From Candidatus Gastranaerophilales bacterium (GTDB lineage: Bacteria; Cyanobacteriota; Vampirovibrionia; Gastranaerophilales; Gastranaerophilaceae), in contig CAJUJH010000001.1 in the NCBI GenBank assembly GCA_910586855.1, positions 1,007,175 to 1,071,174 on the forward strand: a stretch of 64,000 nt of DNA, written 5' to 3'. Made by a program: the position numbers and the translations under genes. This document shows, in pieces, positions 30,238-37,303 of this stretch; the stretch's first letter is position 1; each line of letters starts with the position of its first letter. Below the pieces are notes generated by a model. The model did no database searches. It worked only from the letters and a program-made list of their open reading frames with translations, and had not been told where the DNA came from.

Positions 30238-30858
30238 ATGCAAATAACTCCAAAATTCTTACAATTGGCAACAAAGCCCGATTTAACACAAGCTATTGAA
30301 AGCGGCGGAGAAAAAACTGCAGCTGAATTGAATTGTGTAAAAATTGGCATTATTCAGGAATTTCATCCTGAAAATTTAACAGTTCAAGTCTTAATTGCAA
30401 ATAAAAAAACTATTGGCTTAAATTCTGATGGTTCACAAGCGACCAGAGATTATACGCCAATTTATGCCAAGGTTTGTTACTGTACGCCTTTTGGGACATT
30501 TCCTATTAACCCTGGAGATGAATGCGTCTTGCTTTTTAACGATAGGGAAGTTGAAAGCTGGTTTATAAATGGTAATTCAAATCCTCTTGCATATCCCAGA
30601 ATGCACGATATAACAGATGCAATTGCGATTGTCGGCATAAGGTCTTTGCCAAAGATGATAAGTATTTTGGCAGATTGTTTTAATTTGTTTTATGGTCAAT
30701 CTAATATTGCCTTATCGGAAGACCATATAAATATCACCTCCCCCACGGTTCAAGCAGCCAATTTTCAAGCTATGAACGGAGCGGATGGGAATATTGTTGA
30801 CAGTCAGGGAAAAACCCTGGCAAAAGTTGAAAAAGGTATTGTAACGGAAATTTATTAA
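30238..30858 (+). CDS. Baseplate spike (gp138/gpV-like)
   Basis: A 206-residue protein. An OB-like N-terminal domain (CVKIGIIQEFHPENLTVQVL, YTPIYAKVCYCTPFGTFPIN, PGDECVLLFNDREVESWF) matches the gp138/gpV spike group. A short helix segment and a beta-helical tip (ALSEDHINITSPTVQAANFQ) follow. It would be the membrane-piercing tip under the hub. It starts 6 bp after the hub gene and overlaps the next gene by one base. Confidence 0.75.
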   Translation: MQITPKFLQLATKPDLTQAIESGGEKTAAELNCVKIGIIQEFHPENLTVQVLIANKKTIGLNSDGSQATRDYTPIYAKVCYCTPFGTFPINPGDECVLLFNDREVESWFINGNSNPLAYPRMHDITDAIAIVGIRSLPKMISILADCFNLFYGQSNIALSEDHINITSPTVQAANFQAMNGADGNIVDSQGKTLAKVEKGIVTEIY

Positions 30859-31214
30859 TGCGGGTTAGAAATCTTGATAAAAACGGAGATTGGACTTTTG
30901 GACAGTCTGATTCAAATTATGCAAAAAAGACCTATGCGGTTGTGCTTGATTTAAAAATGCGGCTTAAAGAATGGTATCAGGATTGCTTTTTTGCACTTAA
31001 TAAGGGTATTCCTTGGAATATTAGGCTTGGTTCACATAATCAAAAAGAGCTTCTTGATAGAGATATCAAAAATACTGCTTTAGGTACAAACGGAGTTTTA
31101 AATATTTTTAATTTTAAAAGTAGTGTGACAGGCAGGCGTTATCGTGCTCAATTTAGTATCTATACTCCGTATTCAAGCGACTTATTACCCGTTAATTTTG
31201 AATTTAATATTTAA
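30858..31214 (+). CDS. Baseplate wedge protein gp25/Mu gp46-like
   Basis: A 118-residue protein. It begins NLDKNGDWTFGQSDSNYAKK and has VVLDLKMRLKEWYQDCFFAL and IPWNIRLGSHNQKELLDRDI, as in the small wedge component beside gpJ. The C-terminal strands (YRAQFSIYTPYSSD) are typical. It links the sheath to the baseplate wedge. The gene order spike, gp25, gpJ, DUF2612 is the usual one. Confidence 0.75.
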   Translation: MRVRNLDKNGDWTFGQSDSNYAKKTYAVVLDLKMRLKEWYQDCFFALNKGIPWNIRLGSHNQKELLDRDIKNTALGTNGVLNIFNFKSSVTGRRYRAQFSIYTPYSSDLLPVNFEFNI

Positions 31215-31225
31215 AAGGTAGAAAA

Positions 31226-32449
31226 ATGACAGAAGGAATAACGGCTGAAGGACTTATTGTTAAAGACTACAATACCCTTGTTAGTGATATACAAGCAGAT
31301 TTAAATGCTATTTATGCACAAGATGGGGATGAAATTAATTTTGATTCAGAAACCCCCGATGGGCAGGCTACTAATATTTACGCTCAAGGCGGTGCTGATG
31401 TCAGAGAGCTGGCGCAAGGAGTATATAATTCTTTTGACCCCGATAAATGCGATGGAGCGGTCCAAGACAGCCGCTATGCCTTGAATTATTTAACAAGAAA
31501 CGGCGGCACATTTACCATACAAAATATTGATGTGACTGTGGATAAAACTGTCAATCTTGAAGGATTGGACAGCAATTATAATAATGCAGATGCCGCTGCT
31601 TATACAGTTTCCAATGATGCAGGCAATTTGTGGTATTTAATTGATAGTATTGAGCTTGAAGCAGGCACGCATTCTTTGCCTTTTAGATACCAAAATTATG
31701 GGCTTATTCAGCCTACAATCGGAACAATTATAAATCAAGTAACAAAAGTGCTTGGGGTTGTTTCTGTTATAAATTCCGTTGCTCCAACCACTCTTGGCAA
31801 TTCTCAAGAAAGTGATATCAGTTTTAGAATCAGGCGTGAGCGCTCAACAGCCAAAAGGGGACAAAATAACCTTGATGCACTTTTGGGTGAATTATTAGAT
31901 TTAGATGGAGTTTCAGATGCACGCACCTGGGTAAACCAAACGAGCGAAACCGATGAAACGGGCACAGCGCCTTGGACTGTTTGGATTGTAATTGAGGGTG
32001 GCGCAAATTCAGACATCGCTTCTTTAATCTATGAGTATTCTTGCGGTCTCCCGACACGTGGCGAAGTTGAAGTTGATGTTCCTTCTGTATCAGGGCAGAT
32101 TTTTAAAACTAAATTTGACCGTGCAAATCCTGTACCTTTATATATTAAATTTGATTTTTGGGCAACAGTGGATTTGTCTGCCGTTGATTTTGACAGTATT
32201 AAGGCAGATTTAGCACAGAATCTTTCATATTCTTTGGATGAAGCAGCTGAGACCTCAAAAATTACAGAAGCTGCAAGCCAAGCAATTTTAAGCAACGGGG
32301 GTGGAGGTTATGCACTGAATGTTGAAGTTTCAACAGATGGCACAACCTATACTGATTATATCCCAAGTGCTTCAATGCAAAATAAATTTGTTGTTGACCC
32401 TACAAGAATTGCTATTACTGCCACAGGCAATACGACAAGCGGTAACTAA
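31226..32449 (+). CDS. Baseplate J-like wedge protein
   Basis: A 407-residue gpJ protein. Residues 1-75 (EGLIVKDYNTLVSDIQADLN, SETPDGQATNIYAQ) and 180-290 (GNSQESDISFRIRRERSTAK, LGELLDLDGVSDARTWVNQT) are characteristic. The C-terminal part contains VPLYIKFDFWATVDLSAVDF. The wedge hexamer triggers sheath contraction. It is followed by an overlapping DUF2612 gene (one base). Confidence 0.85.
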   Translation: MTEGITAEGLIVKDYNTLVSDIQADLNAIYAQDGDEINFDSETPDGQATNIYAQGGADVRELAQGVYNSFDPDKCDGAVQDSRYALNYLTRNGGTFTIQNIDVTVDKTVNLEGLDSNYNNADAAAYTVSNDAGNLWYLIDSIELEAGTHSLPFRYQNYGLIQPTIGTIINQVTKVLGVVSVINSVAPTTLGNSQESDISFRIRRERSTAKRGQNNLDALLGELLDLDGVSDARTWVNQTSETDETGTAPWTVWIVIEGGANSDIASLIYEYSCGLPTRGEVEVDVPSVSGQIFKTKFDRANPVPLYIKFDFWATVDLSAVDFDSIKADLAQNLSYSLDEAAETSKITEAASQAILSNGGGGYALNVEVSTDGTTYTDYIPSASMQNKFVVDPTRIAITATGNTTSGN

Positions 32450-33093
32450 TGAATTATTTAGAAATTTTAAAAAATTTGGAAGATTACTATGCAAATCTTC
32501 TTATAGTTCAATATAACAGAAAACCCAAGGCTGTTGCCACAATTAAGCTCTTTATTAATTTGCTTTATGTAAATATGATATTTTTGCAAATTCGGGATGG
32601 GTTCGATTGGAAAACAGCAGCACTTGCCCAGCTTCGAATAATAGGTAAATGGGTTGGGGTGAATGAATTTTATGAAGGTCAATTATTTGATTTTCATCCC
32701 TGGTTTTCACTTATTGATTGGAACTCTGAACCTGATAATTTGCAGGGAGGTTTTTCAACATTTGATAATTTTGAAACGCTTGAAGGCGGTTTTCTTGATT
32801 ATGAAGAAATTAAACCTACTCAAAACCGTTTGGATGTTGAACAATTCCGTACGATGGTTGGACTAAAGATTATTAAAAACAATATAACTCATACGTGTAA
32901 GGCTATTGATGATGCTATTTGGGAATACTTTAACGGTCAAGTTTATACGGTTTGGGATTTAGATAATCGGAATTTAATTTATTATTATCCGTCTGAATTA
33001 AACGTGATTATGGAGGTGGCAAAGGCTAAAAATGTTTTGCCCTGCCCGCCTACAGTAAATATTCAATTACAGGAGATTATAGAAGATGCCTAA
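32449..33093 (+). CDS. Baseplate/fibre-linking protein (DUF2612)
   Basis: A 214-residue protein. VATIKLFINLLYVNMIFLQI, FDWKTAALAQLRIIGKWVGV and DYEEIKPTQNRLDVEQFRTM are typical of DUF2612, the tail-fibre-proximal wedge component (analogous to P2 gpI). YPSELNVIMEVAKAKNVLPC is near the end. It begins one base inside gpJ and overlaps the fibre gene by 8 bp. Confidence 0.8.
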   Translation: MNYLEILKNLEDYYANLLIVQYNRKPKAVATIKLFINLLYVNMIFLQIRDGFDWKTAALAQLRIIGKWVGVNEFYEGQLFDFHPWFSLIDWNSEPDNLQGGFSTFDNFETLEGGFLDYEEIKPTQNRLDVEQFRTMVGLKIIKNNITHTCKAIDDAIWEYFNGQVYTVWDLDNRNLIYYYPSELNVIMEVAKAKNVLPCPPTVNIQLQEIIEDA

Positions 33094-35059
33094 GTTACCA
33101 AGAATACTGGCAAAAATTTTTGCTTCAAATGCAGCAGAAGATGATATTGGGCAATTTGGTTCTGCATTAACTGGTTCTAAAGTTTTGACTTCAGATATTG
33201 CACAAATTCAAGCACTTCCTGCTTACGAGGAAGGTTGGAGGGGTGCTGTTATATCAAACAGAAATTACCCAACATTACAGGAAACAAATGGGGTATTAAA
33301 GAATATATCCCAGCAGCTTGCATACCTTTTTCAGCAAGGTCTTCCCGAATGGGATTCTGAAACTACCTACTATACCAACTCTTTTTGTCAGGTTGATGGG
33401 ACTGTTTACAAATCCCTGACAGATGAAAATGTCGGAAATAAGCCAACAGAAGATACAACGAATTGGGAAGTATGGAGTGCAGGCGGCTCTGGCTCTGGTC
33501 TTCCAATCGGTTTTATCGGTCAATCCATAGTACCTGTAGATGAAACAAAAGGTTTGAAAAGAAATTTGAATGGGTCAAAGCTTCCCATAAATGCCAATAC
33601 GAAAGGTATCCTCAATAAATTAAAACAAGCGGCATTACTTTATCCTTCACTTGCTGCCCCATCTCAAGAAGCCTGGGATGCTATTAGTGCAAGAAGCATT
33701 GAAGGGCAATGCGGTAAAATTTTTATCAACGAAGATGAGGGATATATTCAACTGCCACGTGTAACTAAAGTGCAAGGGTGTTTAACTTTAGCGAATATTG
33801 GGGATATCGTTGATGCTGGCATACCGAATACCCCTGGACAGTTTAATGGTTATACTGTCAATAATGCTACAAGCTGTACAGGTCCATTTTCTTCTAATAA
33901 TAATACTTTTGCGGGACCTTCAAATGTAGATAACAACATAGAAGGGCAAAATATCACCTATTTTAATCCATCCACTGTAAGCTCTCTTTACAGAGATAAT
34001 TTTGATAATATTCAAGAAGAAGCTATACAATACCCATATTTTATCGTTATTGCTACTGGGGCAGAAGAAGAGGTTAACATTGTAAATAAATATGAACTCA
34101 ATAACCCATTTGTATTGCTGGAACCCAAATACTTTGAAAAAGCTCCATATAATTCCTCATGGCTACTCACCAGTGAAGGCTACTATCCAAAAGGACTTTA
34201 TCCATCTGTATATAACGCTTTATTGATTGAGCTGAATCCAGAAATAGAGGTAGGGCAATCGGTTACAATTGATGGCTGGACATATGTAAAAAGGGGATGG
34301 AGTGTTAAAAATAGCACCGATTCCGATATAACCGATTATGATTTTGTAGTAAACCAAGATAATGAGACATTTAGAACCATCTTAAAATCTAAATTGGCAA
34401 GTGGAAGTGCAGTTGTGGGGAATAAACACCCACTGATTTATACCTCTGATAGTTTGAATGAATTTGGACTATATTGTACAAATACGAATACAATAGCTCA
34501 GTCTGAATTGAACCCAGCAGTTGGAATTTTACCGCAATTGGCTACTTCTAATCAAGGGGTTCCCAATAGGCTGATTGGGCTTTCTACAGACCCTGTAAAA
34601 TCTGGAGCTGTTACAGATTCTTCAGAATTAAAACTCTACATCTATGTTGGCGAAACCGTGCAAAATCCAAATTTGATTAATGCCGGAAGAATACAGGAAC
34701 AAATTGCAAATATACAAAGTCAGCCCCATATAATAAAAACCTACGTAAACGGTACATCTGGATATATAATCTGGTCCAATAGTTATGGCGTACAGTGGGG
34801 AAGAGGCATAGCTTCTACAAATTATAGTGCTACGGATACCGTTGTGCTATTGAAAAAATTTGCAGATACAAGCTATAACGTTCAGTTAGTAGTCCAGGGT
34901 GAAAGTAATGGTAAAACACTGACTGCTCGTTTAACAGGAAAATACAGTATAGATAAGTTTGGAGTTGTAGCAGCTAACGAAAATACATTTTATCCTTACC
35001 CTTTTACTTGGACTGCGAAAGGGTATTTAGCGGAAGGAGAGTATATTAATGAGTTATAA
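33086..35059 (+). CDS. Tail fibre with CBM-like module
   Basis: A 657-residue fibre. Residues 1-75 (PRILAKIFASNAAEDDIGQF and a GWRGAVISNRNYPTLQE segment) form the baseplate-binding head found on small myophage fibres. Residues ~88-130 (WDSETTYYTNSFCQVDGTVY and TTNWEVW) look like a small carbohydrate-binding module. The rest is long, beta-rich and poorly conserved, with collar-like PIGFIGQSIVPVDETKG. It should determine host recognition. Confidence 0.8.
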   Translation: MPKLPRILAKIFASNAAEDDIGQFGSALTGSKVLTSDIAQIQALPAYEEGWRGAVISNRNYPTLQETNGVLKNISQQLAYLFQQGLPEWDSETTYYTNSFCQVDGTVYKSLTDENVGNKPTEDTTNWEVWSAGGSGSGLPIGFIGQSIVPVDETKGLKRNLNGSKLPINANTKGILNKLKQAALLYPSLAAPSQEAWDAISARSIEGQCGKIFINEDEGYIQLPRVTKVQGCLTLANIGDIVDAGIPNTPGQFNGYTVNNATSCTGPFSSNNNTFAGPSNVDNNIEGQNITYFNPSTVSSLYRDNFDNIQEEAIQYPYFIVIATGAEEEVNIVNKYELNNPFVLLEPKYFEKAPYNSSWLLTSEGYYPKGLYPSVYNALLIELNPEIEVGQSVTIDGWTYVKRGWSVKNSTDSDITDYDFVVNQDNETFRTILKSKLASGSAVVGNKHPLIYTSDSLNEFGLYCTNTNTIAQSELNPAVGILPQLATSNQGVPNRLIGLSTDPVKSGAVTDSSELKLYIYVGETVQNPNLINAGRIQEQIANIQSQPHIIKTYVNGTSGYIIWSNSYGVQWGRGIASTNYSATDTVVLLKKFADTSYNVQLVVQGESNGKTLTARLTGKYSIDKFGVVAANENTFYPYPFTWTAKGYLAEGEYINEL

Positions 35060-35537
35060 GTTAAATAAACCTTTTACAAAAAAACAAAAAAATGATTTTA
35101 TTGTTGATTATAATCACAATCAGGGTTTAAGAATTGAAGAAACAGGCACTGCACTTTATGCTCTTGAGCCTAATGAGATTATGCAAGATGGTGAAGTTAT
35201 TATTAACCCTGATTATGAGCAAGAACAAGCACAAAAAGAGCGCGAACGCCTCAATAACCTTACAATGACAAAGCGTGTATTGTGGCTGCAATTAAAAGAA
35301 CTTGGAATATCTTATCAACAACTTAAAGATTTAATTGCAACCAATGAAGATGCCCAGGCTGAATGGGATTTATGTGAAAACTTAAAACGTGATAACCCGT
35401 TGCTTGATATTATGGGGGCAGAATTAGGCATCACACCTGAACAGATTGACAATATGTTTAAAATAGCGAACGGGGAAGAGCCCTTGAAGGAAGAACCAAA
35501 GGAGCTTGTTACAGAGGATACGGAAAATGAAAATTAA
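35049..35537 (+). CDS. Fibre-associated / tail-assembly-like protein
   Basis: A 162-residue protein whose start overlaps the fibre gene by 11 bp. The N-terminal part (NKPFTKKQKNDFIVDYNHNQ, ETGTALYALEPNEIMQDGEV) is a small domain common after phage fibres. Residues 60-115 are helical (ERERLNNLTMTKRVLWLQLK). It has an acidic end. It probably aids fibre folding or capping. No clear named family. Confidence 0.6.
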   Translation: MSYKLNKPFTKKQKNDFIVDYNHNQGLRIEETGTALYALEPNEIMQDGEVIINPDYEQEQAQKERERLNNLTMTKRVLWLQLKELGISYQQLKDLIATNEDAQAEWDLCENLKRDNPLLDIMGAELGITPEQIDNMFKIANGEEPLKEEPKELVTEDTENEN

Positions 35538-35597
35538 ACCCTTAATACAAGCTAAATACAGCTTATAAATTGTAAATAATTAAAAAGGATTGTGAAA

Positions 35598-36110
35598 ATG
35601 GGAATATTTTTAACAGCACCGGCGCGCACAGACCAGCTGCCTAAAAAAGGTATGTATAAACTCACAGATAACGAGCTTTATCTGGATGATGACGGTTCAA
35701 TATATCTTGCTTGGAGAAATTTTCAAACTGATAATTATACTTGGATTAAATCTAACAATTGGGATATTAGATGTAGCCATGGACATGATATAGGCTGCAA
35801 ATATCATCAAATTGTGCAAGTTAAATTAAGCATAGCGCAGCTTAAATTTAAAGGATATTTACGACAATCTAAAGGCAGATGGATATGTGAAAATATACCA
35901 GCTAAATATCTAAAAGTTATAGATGTTTCCGGACACGTTATAAATAATTTATTTTATAGAATGCTAAAAAGTGCAGACTGTCCTGTCACTCCTAAATATA
36001 TACAATATGGTTACAGAGTCGGTGTAGCATTTAATATTAATTGGTTTTTAACAGGCAAGAAAAAGATTGATTTGAATAAAATTTACGATGAGGATTGGAA
36101 TAAAGAGTAA
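35598..36110 (+). CDS. Late protein before lysis cassette (170 aa)
   Basis: A 170-residue protein; the ATG at 35598 has AAAGGA about 10 bases upstream, and a GTG two codons earlier is possible. It contains IYLAWRNFQTDNYTWIKSNN, SHGHDIGCKYHQIVQVKLS and YIQYGYRVGVAFNINW. This resembles phage proteins of the DUF1353-like class that sit beside lysis genes, but the match is loose. It overlaps the next gene by one base. Confidence 0.55.
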   Translation: MGIFLTAPARTDQLPKKGMYKLTDNELYLDDDGSIYLAWRNFQTDNYTWIKSNNWDIRCSHGHDIGCKYHQIVQVKLSIAQLKFKGYLRQSKGRWICENIPAKYLKVIDVSGHVINNLFYRMLKSADCPVTPKYIQYGYRVGVAFNINWFLTGKKKIDLNKIYDEDWNKE

Positions 36111-36352
36111 TGGATAGATTTTTTAACAAAGAAATGGTTGTTTTTATAGCAACCATAAGTGCCATTATGGCATTTGGGATGATGATACAATCTAACTATT
36201 TTGCAACTAAATTAGACCTTGCGAATTTAAAGCTTGAAATGGCTGAGATGCACGTAAAGCTTAAAGAATATTCAGATAATCAGGATAAAACTATTTTGCA
36301 AAATTTAGACAACAAATATAACTTAATTTTAAAGGAAATTAGGAGCAGATAA
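36110..36352 (+). CDS. Holin-like small membrane protein
   Basis: An 80-residue protein. One membrane segment at ~8-28 (MVVFIATISAIMAFGMMIQS) is followed by an amphipathic coiled coil (LDLANLKLEMAEMHVKLKEY). It sits directly before the lysozyme gene and overlaps it by one base, the slot for a holin or a haemolysin XhlA-like lysis partner. Single-TM holins of this size exist, so lysis is likely but unproven. Confidence 0.65.
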   Translation: MDRFFNKEMVVFIATISAIMAFGMMIQSNYFATKLDLANLKLEMAEMHVKLKEYSDNQDKTILQNLDNKYNLILKEIRSR

Positions 36353-36780
36353 TGGAAATATCAAAAAACGGAATCAATTTAATTAAAAAATTTGAAGGAT
36401 GCTCTCTTAAAGCTTACAAGTGCCCTGCAGGTGTTTGGACAATAGGGTACGGACATACAAATAAAGTACTTGTAGATGATGTTATCACACAAGAAGAAGC
36501 TGAAACTTTATTAAAACACGATTTAATTATTCATTGCAATAATGTTTCAAAACTTGTTAAGGTACATTTAAATCAAAACCAGTTTGATGCACTCGTATCG
36601 TTTGAATATAACGTAGGGTATACTGCCTTCCAAAATTCAACCCTGCTAAAGCTTTTAAATCAAAGAAAATATAATGAAGCTGCTGAACATTTTAATAGGT
36701 GGGTTTATGCAGGTAAAAAAGTTCTGCCCGGACTTGTAAACCGTAGGGAAGCGGAAAAGGAATTGTTTTTGAAGGTTTAA
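36352..36780 (+). CDS. Endolysin, GH24 lysozyme
   Basis: A 142-residue muramidase. Catalytic residues follow the T4/P22 pattern E-8-C/D-5-T: Glu15 (KKFEG), Cys24 (YKCPAG) and Thr30 (VWTIGYGHT). Further family marks are FDALVSFEYNVG and LPGLVNRREAEKELF. There is no signal peptide, so it needs the holin to reach the cell wall. It is the last gene of the late operon and is followed by two terminators. Confidence 0.9.
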   Translation: MEISKNGINLIKKFEGCSLKAYKCPAGVWTIGYGHTNKVLVDDVITQEEAETLLKHDLIIHCNNVSKLVKVHLNQNQFDALVSFEYNVGYTAFQNSTLLKLLNQRKYNEAAEHFNRWVYAGKKVLPGLVNRREAEKELFLKV

Positions 36781-36813
36781 GACGTTTTAATGGTAGTATA
36801 TAATAAGGTTATT

Positions 36814-36850
36814 AAGCGACTCATTGCTTCGGTGGTGCTGTCGCTTTTTT
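36814..36850 (+). terminator. Late-operon terminator
   Basis: AAGCGAC (36814-36820) pairs with GTCGCTT (36840-36846) across a 19-base loop and a T-run follows, just after the lysozyme gene. Confidence 0.65.
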
Positions 36851-36856
36851 GTTTTT

Positions 36857-36883
36857 AACCCCGTCTTTTTAGACGGGGTTTTG
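36857..36883. terminator. Perfect 10-bp bidirectional terminator
   Basis: AACCCCGTCT (36857-36866) and AGACGGGGTT (36871-36880) form a perfect stem with a 4-base T loop. It can stop transcription from both sides and carries the stop codon of the small leftward peptide gene. Confidence 0.75.
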
Positions 36884-36982
36884 TGTTAAAGTTATTAAAG
36901 CATAAGCCATAACAGCTTTTCCTAATTCCAAATTTACCAAATACCAAATAAACAAAAGAATTAATATTACTCGTAATATCAT
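36869..36982 (-). CDS. 37-aa leftward membrane peptide
   Basis: MILRVILILLFIWYLVNLEL begins a 37-residue peptide with one membrane segment. AAAGGAGG lies 5 bases before the ATG, an excellent site. It lies between the late terminator and the attachment site on the opposite strand and ends inside the terminator stem. Such end-of-prophage genes are often expressed in lysogens. No family can be assigned. Confidence 0.5.
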   Translation of the reverse strand: MILRVILILLFIWYLVNLELGKAVMAYALITLTQNPV

Positions 36983-37148
36983 TTTTCCTCCTTTAAAATT
37001 ATTCTCAGAAAATTCTCAGAATTTTTATGTTAAAATCTGTGGGTAAAATATGGGTAATTAATATAACCATTCATATAATTAGTATTTTATTCAAATTGTT
37101 AAAACTCTTGATTTTATTTGTTTTTCCAATATTTTTTAAGTCAATATA
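36983..37148. other. AT-rich prophage edge
   Basis: No gene seen. It is very AT-rich DNA preceding the attachment core. Together with the terminators and the 37-aa frame it fills the interval from the lysozyme to the tRNA fragment. Confidence 0.4.
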
Positions 37149-37207
37149 TTGGACTTAAAATCCAATGAGGGTCAAACCTCGTACCAGTTCAAGTCTGGTC
37201 TGGAGCA
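37133..37207 (+). mobile_element. Right attachment site (attR-like) in tRNA-Leu
   Basis: The 3' part of a leucine tRNA follows an almost perfect 27-bp palindrome (TTTTAAGTC and GACTTAAAA flanking AATATATTG, one base missing) centred at the anticodon stem. The palindrome and anticodon loop are the likely crossover core for a tyrosine integrase, with prophage to the left and chromosome to the right. Confidence 0.6.
37149..37207 (+). tRNA. tRNA-Leu(UAA), 3' fragment
   Basis: Visible are the anticodon stem TTGGA/TCCAA with loop CTTAAAA (anticodon TAA, 37156-37158), a class II variable arm (GAGG/CCTC), the T arm (ACCAG, TTCAAGT, CTGGT) and the acceptor 3' strand CTGGAGC plus A. The 5' acceptor (GCTCCAG expected) and the D arm are absent upstream. 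It is therefore a partial gene kept at one end of the integrated phage. A hairpin terminator follows. Confidence 0.75.
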
Positions 37208-37214
37208 AACTTTA

Positions 37215-37240
37215 AAACCTCCTGTTTGGGAGGTTTTTTT
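37215..37240 (+). terminator. Terminator after tRNA-Leu fragment
   Basis: AAACCTCC (37215-37222) pairs with GGAGGTTT (37229-37236) and a T-run follows. It belongs to the original tRNA transcript, so DNA from here on is chromosomal. Confidence 0.75.
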
Positions 37241-37303
37241 AATTTGAAATAAAGATAGTTACAATTGTACATTAAAAACTGGTCATAGCCTTTAATATTA
37301 ATC

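Noticed and set aside
37149..37207. Complete tRNA-Leu gene
   Set aside because: The 5' acceptor strand and D arm are absent upstream.
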